From the NCBI GenBank assembly GCA_010093485.1, contig MU001494.1, forward strand, positions 480,805 through 544,804: a stretch of DNA of 64,000 bases. The letters are read 5' to 3'. A model generated the notes under the pieces. The model saw only the letters and a program-made list of their open reading frames with translations, had not been told where the DNA came from and did no database searches. The stretch comes from Karstenula rhodostoma CBS 690.94 (lineage: Eukaryota > Ascomycota > Dothideomycetes > Pleosporales > Didymosphaeriaceae). Below are positions 44,654 to 56,540 of this stretch, piece by piece; position 1 is the stretch's first letter, and every line of letters starts with the position of its first letter. Position numbers and translations under genes: made by a program.

Positions 44654-45610
44654 GGCTACGGCGTGTAGGAGTGAATCCTTGAAGTGGTCGAGCAGCTGTG
44701 AAATTGAAGCGTGATGTAAGCGGAGGCAGGTGCTGCTTGCATAAGGTTAGCGCGCCCTCTGCCGTGCGTCGAGTGCCTACAATAGTTGGCAATTGTCGGA
44801 GCATTCGACGATAATCCGATATTCTCGAAGTTAACGACCCGTAGCCTTGTTGGGATGGAAGAGGGGAAGAGCAATGCTTTCCTAAGAAACAAACCTAGAT
44901 AAATGATAAGAAACGTCGTGTCACCTTGTCAGAGGCTGTACGATGCAGCCTGGTGCGCATGCATGCGTCAGTACGAGGCAGACCGTTCAATTGATACCTC
45001 ACCTCAGCATTGCGGCCTATCCAGAAACGCCTTCACCCACCGACCCACCAATCACAGACCCTGAATCAAGAAACACTTTATTCAACAAAGCTTCATAGCC
45101 GCTACCTTCGCATCCCCTAACTATTCTCAAGTATATTCCAAAAAAAAAAAAAAAAGTGAAGTCATCATTCCGTCGTCATTCGTGCGAGCCGTGCCGCCTG
45201 GTCCTGTCTAATCGCGAAAAGCAAATCGTTGGCCGGACAATCCACTCTCCCCAGAGCAGATGCCATCGGGCGGTCCCATAATAATAGTTTGCCTCTGGCT
45301 TGAGACCCGGGTATGCTTCGCATCCCCAGTACACCAACACCGTTGTTCGGTTCGTCATGCCTGCCTCCACAAGGCACGTCACGTTGTATCCATCAATCGT
45401 ACTGTTCAGCCCAGTCCAAATGGGACCCCCAGTCCAGGCCGCCCAAGCCGCCCAAAAGAATGACCAGACTCCATTCGTCACCCAATGTTCTCAAACACGT
45501 CAATCAGCCCTCTCAAGCTCCCCAAACGCCAAAAAGTGGGAAAGTCCTTAAACGCCGTAGCCATGCATATATCTCGTGCCGTACCCGCGTCTCTCACACC
45601 CACGACTTCA
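44654..45610. other. spacer between the NACHT gene and CDC24
   Basis: About 960 bases. A 15-base A-run lies near 45141-45155. A minus-strand ORF at 45176-45481 (101 codons, Trp-rich: SFFWAAWAAWTGGPIW) has no recognised family; I doubt it is a gene, but it is the only candidate here. Confidence 0.35.
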
Positions 45611-48600
45611 TCATTGGCAGAACAGCTCGATCTCACCAAGTTGCTGGCCACCAGGGTTCAAGTCCCTCTGCTGCTCCTTCCACGTCTCAAACGCCTCTTG
45701 CAGATCGTCGTCTGTGGAGATGGTGACAAATGTGTCATCGTCCAAGTACTTCAGCTTCACCTGACCCGAGCCAAGTGATACGCTCGTCGACCGCTGGAGC
45801 TTCGCATCGATACGGTCTTTCAAGCTTTGAAAGCTAATGTTCGTACTAACTACCAGTGTCATTGTGCTGCCGGCCGCTGGACAGTGCACCTTCACCTTGA
45901 GCTGAGTAGGTATGCCGGAGTGGTTTTCGTTCAGAGTTGATGCTTGCGATAGAGGAGGTGACATGGTGCGCGAGTCCATCGATGCCGGCGTAAGGGTACC
46001 TTGGCTGCGTTCAAAAGACGAGTGCGGTGTCATAGTCCGCGCCGAAGGAATGCCATTAGGGTCTCTGCGGGCAGCACCGCCATAGTGCAGAGGTAAGTCG
46101 GGATGGGTATTGACAAGCTGCTCTGCGGTTCGCTGCTGGACGAGACGATCTCGTTGAATGGCGGGCGACCCAGTAGCGGCCCGGGGAGGGAGACTATTGG
46201 GCGAGTTGTTCTGGCTGCGGTTTACGATGGCTGCATTGTAGGCGTAATGAGTAGGGAATGGAGGCATCTCGGGTACAGTTGGTTGCTGCCCATTTGGTAA
46301 TTGTCGTCCTGGTCTCAGAGAATTGTGTATATCAGGGCTACTTGCCGCCCGCATTCGACCAGCTGCCAAACTCGCCGAATTGGACGTGGGAGGCAACGAT
46401 GGACGTTGCGCTGTCCGTCCTGGAAGCATACCGGGTCCCATAGAAGTCTCGCGGGACAAATGGCCTCGAGCAGGCGCAGTGTAACGGTTGTTTTCCTCGT
46501 GATAGCTAGATGGAGGCGTCTGTCGGGGGAAGGGAAAGGTGCCTGCTGACGAAGAACTCGTCCGTGCATTTGAGTACGTGGACATGGGAGTGTCTACGGG
46601 GGAGAAGTATGATCCGTCTTGGTCAGAGCTGGCAAGCTGCTGGGTTCGAAGCGTTAGCGGGGCTTGGGGGTAGCCCATGGGGAAACGTGGAGGTGGTACC
46701 GTGGCATCGTTTACGCTCCCTCCTGTGGCCGATCGTGACCGTATTGAGGCGCTTGAGCTGGTTGGTGGGTACCCGGGAACGACCGTATCAACATCTTCGT
46801 CTTCATCCTCGTCATCCTCGGCGTAGGGATTCACGAGGTTCTGGTCGTGCATGTAGGTAAATTGTGTGTCCGAGGGCTTCGAGTGCGTTGTACTGGTGCT
46901 GTTGCGCGCGTGGTCTTTCCAGACACGACGCTGGGTATCAACCTGCGTTGCCCATTTCTTCATAGTATCTTCGCTGGTAAATCGAATTATGAAATTCTCG
47001 ATCCCCGGGTCGCCCTTCCAGAAAATCTGGCATGTGTACGAGCCGGGCTTCTGGAGCGAAATTGTCTCCGTGACGTTCTGCATGAAAATCCGGCCTTTGA
47101 GTTGCAGCCTTGGTTTGCCGGTCTTAGTGGTCAATGCTTTGTTCATTTTCTTCGCCTTGTTGGCACTGAGCTCCTTGCAGCATAGAAGGATCATTTCGAA
47201 AAGGTAGATTTTGTACTATGTTGCGTCAGGACATAGGAACGTGAAAAAGCTTTCAGGGGTAGAGCATTGGGGCTGTTTAGGTAGTAATGACATACCTCTC
47301 GTTCGTCTTGCTTTCCGTTCATACCGTCCCCTTTCAGGACAGTGTATTGGCCGTAGAGCAGAAGGTCGCCGAATCCTTCGATGCGGTGGCCCTTCCAGTC
47401 TTCGACTAGTGTTTTAAGCTCCTCGACAGCTTCCATTCGATCTTCGCGGGCAATAGCCGCATCGATGCGTTCGAGCACAGATTCTGTAGCAGCGATACCG
47501 CTTGAGATATCGTCCCTAAGATGCTCTTCAAGTTCACCATTTGCGCGCAGATCCTGTCAAATATCAGTATGATGTTTGAGTAGCAAGTGTAGGGAATGAA
47601 TCTACCTTCAACAGAAGCGGATACTTTGTCAGCCTTTGGAATGGTTTGATCAAGAACGAAGGTAAAGAAGCTTTGGTCTGCACCATCTGCTGCATTTCGC
47701 CAGAGCCGCCGGTCTCAACAAGCTTCTCATAGTCTCGCACAGCCACCTCTTCACTTCTCTTCTGATTCGCAACATACGGTTCGTAAACTTTGAAAGCGTC
47801 CTTGTATAGCACAAATAGGTTTCCCCAGTTCTGCTCGTGGGGAGGCTGGGCGTTGGTCTGCTCCACCCGGATGAGAAACCGTCGTTGGAAGTCGAGAAGC
47901 GCATTTAGGTTGAGGAAGATATCGTGGATGGCGTCGCCTGTAACGGAACCCTTCTCTTCGACCAGCCGCTTGAACATTTGCAGCATCTCCAAGTGCTGCA
48001 CATATGTGCGCTCTGAGGACACCAGCTCGTTGATAATGTGCTCACGCCGGGTCTTCTTTCTGGTGGGGTCGCCAGCTCCGTCGGCAGCTTCGGTGTTTTG
48101 AATTATTCCCATCTGCACCAGAATGTCCAGGACGCGGTTTACGACTTTGACAACCTGTCATCCCGTTAGCAGCTGCATGTCTTCGGCGCTAGAGGTGCGT
48201 ACCTTCACAAATCCAGTTGTGTCGTCGCCGTACAAGTCTCCAATCATGAAGCATTCCTCGGGCGCAAACTTGAGCTCTCCGATGCAAGCCTGCAGGAACT
48301 TGTAGGCAGCCATTTTCTCGTACTTCTTCGTGGTGCTCTCCGACATCTTGGAAGTGTCGACCGCCAGGCGCATCTTGGGCCCCAGGGCGTTGTAGATGTC
48401 CATGAGCGGGAAGCCGCGGCGGAAGGTCCGCCACAGCAGCGTGACGGGGTCGGCATCGTCGTCGGCTTTGTCCTCCTCCTCGGTGAACCAGCGCTCGAAG
48501 CCGGGGATGGCGCGCAGGCGTAGCTGCAGCTGCAGGCCGCTGTAGAAGAGCGAGCTCTCCTTGTCGGCGCGCTTGTTCAGAACATTGTCGGCGGCCTCGA

Positions 48601-48850
48601 CGGGTCCGCCGTTGACAGGGGTGCCGGGGAAGGTGGGCGGGGTGCTAAAGAGAGTCGAGGTGCTCGTGGCGGCGGTGCTCTGGGTGTCGCGCTGGGTGCT
48701 GTGCGAGTAGCTCGAGTGCTGGCTCTGGTAGCTTTGGTGGGACATGAGGGAGGGCCCGCTGCTCGAGGCGATGCGGGCGTGGGCGGGATGGTGGGCCGAC
48801 GGGTTGGTCGAGTGTGCGCGGGCAAGTCCAGAGTGAAAAGCCACCTCCAT
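45611..48850 (-). CDS. CDC24: Cdc42 guanine-nucleotide exchange factor Cdc24
   Basis: Four exons on the minus strand: 48850-48203, 48154-47606, 47553-47296 and 47215-45611, joined to 3060 bases (1019 residues). Domains in order: Ser/Thr-rich N-terminus; calponin-homology-like region (about 105-215: FRRGFPLMDIYNALGP, AYKFLQACIGELKF); DH/RhoGEF (about 243-440: REHIINELVSSERTYVQHLE, FLIKPFQRLTKYPLLLK); PH (about 460-610: YKIYLFEMILLCCKEL, GSYTCQIFWKGDPGIENF); a long Ser/Pro-rich linker; C-terminal PB1 (about 920-1019) with the acidic OPCA-type stretch FVTISTDDDLQEAF that binds Bem1. It loads GTP onto Cdc42 to set polarity at hyphal tips. Confidence 0.96.
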
Positions 48851-51800
48851 GCTTCAGCGCATCCCTCCGTGGTCGCAACGGCCGCTCAGAGGTGCGACGG
48901 GAGGGCGGCGATGCACGCTCGCGGTCGTGGTGCTGGCACTGGGAGCTGGAGCTAGCACAGGGTCCGTGGTGGCGTGGCAGGAGCGATCCTCGTCGCAGGC
49001 AGGCAGGCGCGCGCCGGTGTGTTGGCGGTGGAATAAAGCTGGTGCTGAAAGCTGGTGCTGCTCTCGGTGCTCCCTCTGCGGCGGCGCGGGGCGGGTGCAC
49101 AGGACTCGAAGGGTGGTTGCGTCTGGGAGTTGGTGTTCGAGAGCGAAGAGGCTGCTGCAGCGCTGGGCGGGTGCATAGGGGCGTTTCACATCAGCGATTC
49201 ATGCGGCCTTTGGGTTGCGGGCGCCGCCACGTGACTGGCAAGGGATCGCCCCGGCCTTGTCTTGCCCCCAAGGCTCAAGCCTGCTCGCCCTGCGCACGGA
49301 GAGTGGGCCTCTGACCTTACTGTGCCTACAGCACTTTATCCACCATCCATCATCACCACCAGCACCGAAGACGCCTGCGGAACCAGCCTTTGCAGCTGCT
49401 CCTGCCCTCTCCGAGAGTTGCTGGGCCTCCCCACCGAGTCTGTCTCACCGTGTGGACGGGTTTCGCAAGGCCAGCGTGGGACAATCAGTGCGTCCGCACA
49501 ATCCTCGCCTCCGCATCACGTGCCGCCCGCGCACGACCGCCTTGACAAATGCGCGGTTTCGACACATGATGCGTCCGCTGCAAGCAACTCAAATATCGCT
49601 CATCCCACGCACGCGCCGGCTGCGAGAGCGGTGCACTTGCACTCCGAGTGAGCACCTTGCGGACGCTGCCGATCACCGTGGCCGCAATCACCGTGGCCGC
49701 AATCACCGCCAGCAGCCTCTCAGATGTGCGGCTTGAGGAATAAAGGGAATCGCACAACCCCCTTTCTATCAATGAAATATACCCTTGACTACACAATCGT
49801 TCGGTGGTAGCACGACTTCACCGACTTTCCTTCTAGAACATGCAAGGAAGCTTCACAGGCAGGCAGACACACTCAGCCGCATATAACAGCTCCCTCAGCC
49901 CAAGTTGTCGCAATGACGCAGTAGCTGCTAAATAAACGCAACAAGTGCTACTACCCTCACCTGCAATATGCAACCCGAGGTGGAGCTGAGAAGCCATCAT
50001 AAAGCTACCGCGTCGATCCTCCGGGCACCAATTTCCAAAACACCGAGCAAAGACCATCGTGAGATGGAACGTTTGGCTGCCCATAGCTCGTGACTCTCCG
50101 CTAGGAGAACTGCTCCGGCCCAATGAGTTGGCTCGGCGTGAATGAGCGAGCTTAGTGAGAAGACGGATTGCTAGCGTCGGGCGGATGCAGCATCGCAGAT
50201 CGTGGCCGAGGCGCTGCTGCGTTGAGATTTGACGATGTGCACGTAGGGGAGATGAGCACCTTCGCTGTACTAAGTACGTAAACTTGTTATAACATGTTTT
50301 CTTGCCTATGTGCATGCATCTGTCTGTTGTAATAGAGGGTCTATCCACTCGAACGAGCAACAACTTGGAGAGATTCGATGCATAGTACAATCTGGTGCGT
50401 GACGAAAAGGCGCATTGTTGGTGAGACATAGTTGTGAATAGTGCAATGGAAGGTTACTGAGAAGTTTGGAACAAGACTGTCTTCGCCATCCATTCAAACC
50501 GACGACCACGCACCAGCGCAAAGTGACGTACGCTCACAACACTACAGCATATACTGTGTACTCCTCATAAAAAGCCAACCAGTAAGAGATGTCACCACCT
50601 GGACAGCCCCCACTTTATGCTTTCACTGACATCAACACTTCGAACAGCCCGTACCTCCCATGACTTTGCCCCTTCCTCGCCGAAACCATCCCAGTCTAAC
50701 ATGCCCTTTCGTTTGGCGTGGTAAACCCACGGCAGACGAAGCTCAGGAGAGCGCTGAGACAGTAGTAAATTTCCATAGCTAGGATGAGAAGTAAAGATGG
50801 CAGTGAAGGGTTGTAAAAGAGCGTGAAGAAACGAGTGCAAAGCAGAGACGAGAGACCTGTGAAATAGAGATTACTTTGCTTGTCCGGTTTTTGATGCTTA
50901 CTTTCGTTGCTTCTCTTACTCTGTCTATGTTACCTGCTGGCTTGGTAAGTCTATCTAGCTATAGGCCTGAAGTTGCTGTTTACGAGACTGTATTATTGCT
51001 AGTAGTAGAGACAAGCTCATCTGGAGCCATCTCCGCATACCTTTAAATGTAGCCCTTCGAGATGGCTAGATCAATACGATAGTCGGTGAATTGCTTATGC
51101 AGATGGTTGATCAGAACAACAAGGAGGTATTGGTGACAGCCGAAGTTGATGAGGCTCTGCGACGAGACTGTATACTTTGGGCTTGGACCTCACCCGAATC
51201 TTGATTGTCGTGGCCTCGACTAAAGTCCGCTCATATACTCCGTACCCCAATGTGTTTTCTGTGTACATAAAGAGGTTGTGCAGACGGGAACAGCGCGGTC
51301 TTGGGTGCGGTTCTATTCGAGGCAGTCACACGTTTACACGGCCGTTTGCGAAGTCGAGTATGCCACATGTGCTTTCATATCCCGCTGTCGCACTGATCCG
51401 ATGAACGTTAAGTGCAGCGCATCCCGGCTGACCTCCATCACCACGGAAGTCTGAGGGCACCTGCATCAATCTGAAGTCCCTCGACGAGTGCGACACCTGC
51501 ACCAGGCACCAGGGACATGCATCGAGTGTCGTTTGTCATTTTACTCATCTTCGTCTCTTCGCTTCCCTGCCCCAACAAACTCAATGTCTTAAACAGCTCG
51601 CGCATGTGCCAAAACGAGAAACTTGACGTCTGTGGTACAAAGCACGCCTAGACAGTGGCGGCTAGGTGCAGAGCCGCGATGGGGTCCATCGGGCATTTTC
51701 TCGTGCGGTGGCTGCCTGGCCCATGCGCTGCGACCTGCTCAACCGGTAGCGACGACAACAAGATACTTTGTACCCAGAAACTGCGCCAGAACGACTGCGC

Positions 51801-52078
51801 TTGACCCGACGACCTCCATCCGGTGCCACTTCGCCTGAACGCGCTCGTGGACATCTCGGTGCGCGCATGATAGCGGAGCTTGCCCATGACCGGCCTCATC
51901 CTCACCGCCAGGCTCCACAAAGCACTACAACCTTCCACCTGCAACGCGACCCGGTAACAGCCCGAACGCTTGAAATCCCGCACCTCGCATCCCACCGAAC
52001 ATACTCCCAGACCGCCGCACCAACTGCAGCTCGACTGCACACCATCGTTCGCAGCTGCCTCGCCTGACATCATCCACC
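48851..52078. other. large intergenic region upstream of CDC24 and the F-box/WD40 gene
   Basis: About 3.2 kb between two divergent genes. It contains a GC-rich leader of CDC24 (to about 49200) and a tandem duplication of CCGTGGCCGCAATCA near 49676-49705. The middle (49750-51400) has only short ORFs and looks like unique non-coding sequence; 51700-52078 is the leader of the next gene. No RNA gene was recognised. Confidence 0.45.
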
Positions 52079-54859
52079 ATGGCAGGCCCTTTGGGCAGCA
52101 CCACCCCGTTCGCCGCGCCCGCATACCTCCAGTCATTCCGCCCGGCGTCGTCTATGAGTGCGAGCAGATTTGACGAGGGCTACTCCGAGGACACGCGCAG
52201 CCAGACCGGCAGCGACATGGTGATGCGGACCGATTCGCGCCTAGGCGAAGGTGGGATGGAACAAGACCTGCAGTATGCCTTGCCGGACTGGGTCATGCAG
52301 ATGCCAGAGAACGAGCGGAGCGGTATGTAAAGAGCTATGGTATTTATGAACCAAGTATTGACCCCAAGCCCAGAATTCGCGTATGCAATGCTACGGTCAC
52401 TCCGCACTTCGTCTATTGCCGGCATCGTCGAAAAGCTAAATCCTCTCCTCCACCTCGATCCAGTACTCTACCTACCGCCCGAGATTACCTTTCAGATATT
52501 CTCATATTTGACACCCGAGACCCTCCTACGCGCTTCGACACTTTCGCGAACATGGCGAGGCAGGGTTATGGACAGCCCGCTGTGGAAGCTGTTATTCCGG
52601 TTGGAAGGATGGAATTCCAATTTCCCCCAGGTGCGCGCGTATGAGGAGGTTGAGCGGAACAGGCGGGCGGAGAAGAAAGAGAAGGAGCGCAAGACACGAC
52701 CGAGGGCGGCCGTGGATTCCTCGGAGGACATAGAGACCGATAAACCGTCGTCGAAAAAGCGGTCACGCGAAAAGCCACTGTTCGGCGATGGCTCAGCTGA
52801 CAGTGAAATCAAAAACGGATTGGAACCGCTGTCACTCGATGGCGCGTCGCGTTACCCCTGGGCAGAGCAGCATGGCGTTGTAGAAGCGGACAACTCGTCA
52901 AGTTCTCAAGATCAGATGGAAGGCGTTTCATACAATGGCACTTCGCCTCATGCTTCGCCGACGGGACAGATTTCTCGGCGGCAAAAGCTACTTCTGGAAC
53001 CTAGCGAGGATACGACAACCTCTAACCCACCCCACGTTTTGGACCCACCTTTGCGACCTGCTCTCATGCTGTCGAATCCTGAACCCAAGATCAACTGGCA
53101 GTATCTGTACAAACAAAAACGACGACTGGAAGAGAATTGGGACTCTGGTCGTTTCGCGAACTTCCAGCTCCCTCATCCAAACCATGCTCCGGAGGCGCAT
53201 ACGGAATGCGTGTACACGATTCAGTACTCTGGGAAATATCTCGTCAGCGGAAGTCGCGATAAGACCGTCAGGATCTGGGACCTCGACACACAACGTTTGA
53301 CGTTGCCACCTTTGGTCGGACATAAAGCGTCCGTTCTTTGTTTACAATTCGACGAACGGCCTTCGCAAGACCTCGTTGTATCTGGAGGCAGCGACTGCAA
53401 CGTGATAATGTGGCAGTTCTCGACGGGCCGTATGATCAAGAAACTCGAAAAGGCTCATGGCGAGTCTGTCCTTAACCTCAGGTTCGACGACACATACCTA
53501 GTCACATGTTCCAAGGATAAGACTATCAAGGTATGGAACAGGAAGGAAATGTTGCCAACTGATGATGCATACCCCATGTCAACCACCCGGTCTGGGGCCA
53601 AGTTCCCTTCGTACATCATCAACATGCAGCAACAAACGGAGTCGCAACATCTCTACTTCAAGCCACTACAGCCGTATACCCTAATCATGACGCTCGAGGG
53701 CCATGGCGCTGCAGTGAATGCGATTCAGATCCTCGACGGCCAAATCGTGTCAGCATCGGGAGATCGCAGTGTTAAAGTCTGGGATGTTCGCACAGGGGCT
53801 TGCTCGCGGACGTTCGCTGGGCACTCTAAAGGCATTGCTTGTGTGCAATTTGACGGACGACGAATCGTCAGTGGGAGCTCCGATGAGACGGTGCGAATCT
53901 TCGATCGAGCTACTGGAGCCGAGGTGGCTTGCCTACAGGGTCACTCCAACCTCGTCCGCACTGTCCAGGCTCAGTTTGGCGATCTCCCCGGAAACGAAGA
54001 AGAGCTAGAGGCCGAAGCTCGCGCAATCGACAATACCTTCTTCGAAGCTCAGAGGCAAGGATTGGTATCAGGTGAGATGTCACGAGCGCAGCGTCGGGCG
54101 CGGAATGCAGGATCTCGAGACCCAAAGGCAATATTCGCTTATGGAGCCAAACTTCCTCCTGGTGGTGGAGGCAGCAAATGGGCGAGGATCGTCTCCGGCT
54201 CCTACGACGAGACGGTGATTATATGGAAGAAAGGTGCCGAGGGTGCATGGGAGAAGTCTAAGGTTCTGTATCAGAGCGAGGCCGTCAGGGCAGCTGGAGG
54301 ACGTCCACGTCAGACAGCCGGGCACGCTCACCACGTTCACGCTGCCCAAAATCAACCTCAGAACCAGCACCAGCAGCAACAACAGCAACAACAGCAGCAG
54401 CAGCAACAACAGAACCAGCAGAACCAGCAACACAACACCGCACATGCCCAGGCGGCCAGTACCCAGGCCTTCGCGCAGCAAGCCCAGACCCAAGCCCAAG
54501 CCATTCACGTAGCCGTCATGCATAGCACCACCACAAACAACACCGCCGCGCAAAACGCTCCCTCAAACACCGCCAACCCTCCTCCCACAAACCAAACGCA
54601 ACCTGGGCCCGCACCTCCGCAGGCCGGTGCCCCCGCCAACGCTGGGGCAAACCACCACCACCATGGGGCGCACCATCACCACCACAACCACGGGCTCCAG
54701 CGGCCGGCGGCGCAGGGCACGTCGCGGGTGTTCAAGCTGCAGTTTGACGCGCGGCGGATCGTGTGCTGCAGCCAGGACCCCACGATTGTGGGGTGGGACT
54801 TTGCGAATAATGACAAGGACATCATCCTGGCCAGTCAGTTTTTTGGGGAGTCGATATAG
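52079..54859 (+). CDS. F-box/WD40-repeat protein with Q/H-rich insertion
   Basis: Two exons: 52079-52322 and 52374-54859, joined to 2730 bases (909 residues). The F-box lies at about residues 112-160 (YLPPEITFQIFSYLTPETLL, SRTWRGRVMDSPLW). A Lys/Glu- and Ser-rich linker follows, then WD40 repeats from about 360 (YTIQYSGKYLVSGSRDKTVR, VSASGDRSVKVWDVRTG, IACVQFDGRRIVSGSSDETV). One strand pair (ARIVSGSYDETVIIW) is followed by about 200 residues of low complexity and then a final repeat (FKLQFDARRIVCCSQDPTI) at the very end. It is expected to be the substrate receptor of an SCF ubiquitin ligase; it is not clearly Met30/SconB or Cdc4. Confidence 0.9.
54361..54432 (+). repeat. CAG/CAA repeat coding for a polyglutamine tract
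   Basis: Mixed CAG and CAA codons inside the F-box/WD40 gene encode about 15 consecutive Gln flanked by QN-rich sequence. The mixture of both codons argues for some stability of length. A His-rich stretch follows at about 54652-54690. Confidence 0.85.
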
Positions 54860-56540
54860 GGTGATGGGAGCGGAGGTCGGGGCGGAGAAGTCGTCGGGGT
54901 TAGGAAGATGAGAATGATGCGGGATGAGTGACTTGGCGTGATGTCAGTCGGCTGACGAAGACGGGGCGCATTGGGGGATGCATGGCATGCAGGGGCGGTG
55001 TCAGGTTCCAGGCAGCGCATTTTTGCTCTGGCTTACTTCTTTCCCTATTGTATCCTATTTGCTCGGGGCGTCGATGATTTCACCCGGTCAGTTTGGTGGG
55101 GAAGTTCGGCTTGGGTGGCATGGATGAGGTTACGTTTACGTTAGCGGCATGGCTTGCGCATAGCGACGAGATAGATGGTCAATTGATGTGTTGGCATTGT
55201 TTCAGGGCTGCTGCTGTGGAATGTGTGTGAGGTATGTAGGAACGACGCGGCGTAGATGGGTGTTTGCTCTCTGGAAGGTGGAAGGTCGTGGCGGCACCTG
55301 TGGTATGTCCTCCCATGGGCAAACCCCGGAGCGCCTTCTGTGCAGGTGCCGGCAAGGCTGCGTGCAGGCATCTACGTCTTTCTCAATAAAAAAAAAACGC
55401 GCGCGCAAATTCCGGATAACCCACGGCAGCGCAAGGCAGCAGCCCGGAGGCCTTTTGAACAGCTCCCGGCGACGAGGCTATGTAAGGCCAAGGCCCGCAC
55501 GTGCTGCGCGCCCACCCGCCCGGAAGCGGATGCACGAGGCTTCCGGCAGCGTGTGGCGGAGGTAGCGCGCGTCGGGTCCGTTCTGGGAAATGTTTGTGTT
55601 TGACCCACCGCATTGGCGAGGGTGTGATGTTACAGGTGCGGCTGTGGCTGGGCATGACTGCGCTGGTAGAGGCACCAGGGGTGTGCGTCGGCGAGAATGG
55701 TCCGCGAGACTGGTCCGGGGTTAGAGGAGGGGGGAGGGGGGAAGGGGCCGGTGTGTTTGTTCGTCCGTGGGTGTTCGGATGGTTTGCGGCTACCTATTTG
55801 AGGGTGGACGTTGTGGGTCAGGAGACGGTGGGGGATGCATGTCACTGGCTTGTTTTGGTGGAGGGGACGAGATGAGGTTTCGTTTACCGTGGGCGCCCGT
55901 TGGGTGAAGTGGAAGTGTCAGTGTGTCAGTGTGTGCCCTCGACATGATCTTGGCGCCAGGCCCGCCACCAGATGCGCCCGTAAGCAGTGGTCGCTGCAAA
56001 GGGACGCGGTCGCAGTGGGATTGCGACGACCCACCCGGCGTCCTAGCAACTTCTGCTTCGAGCGTGCGCCAAGCGTAGACGCTGATACAGAGCGCGCAGA
56101 ACAGGTACTGTGGTTGCAGCCATAGTCCGTCGGCGCCGGTGGATGCGGAGCGGGGCGCGGGTTGCGGACCAGCCGCGTATTCACCGTATCTCGCCGCGCA
56201 GACCGTCACTTTCGCCCTCAAGCGAGGTGGAAGTCGGAAGCTAGCCCTTCCGCCTGGCCTGTTTGGCCAAGCCTTAGTCTACCATACAGACCGGAAAGCC
56301 GCCCCAGTTCATACCGGCCCGCCCTAGTCGACATCTCGTGTCTCTTTTTATCTTCTCCACCCTCCTGCCGCCTGGGGCTTGATCTGTCCTTCACTCCACC
56401 TTCTCTCCGACCCCTCGCAGTACACCCTTTAATACTTTGTTTCTTCTGTTACCTTAATATTCCTGAAGGGAGGCAACCATCCAATCTAGGCATCCGCCAC
56501 TGCTTCACTATAAGCGTGGACTAGAAAGGGGACCGCGAAG
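54860..56540. other. intergenic, promoter of the PDR transporter
   Basis: About 1.7 kb with no supported gene. GC-rich blocks alternate with G-rich purine runs (55720-55745) and an A-run at 55387-55396. The last 150 bases before 56541 form a CT-rich leader. Confidence 0.45.
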
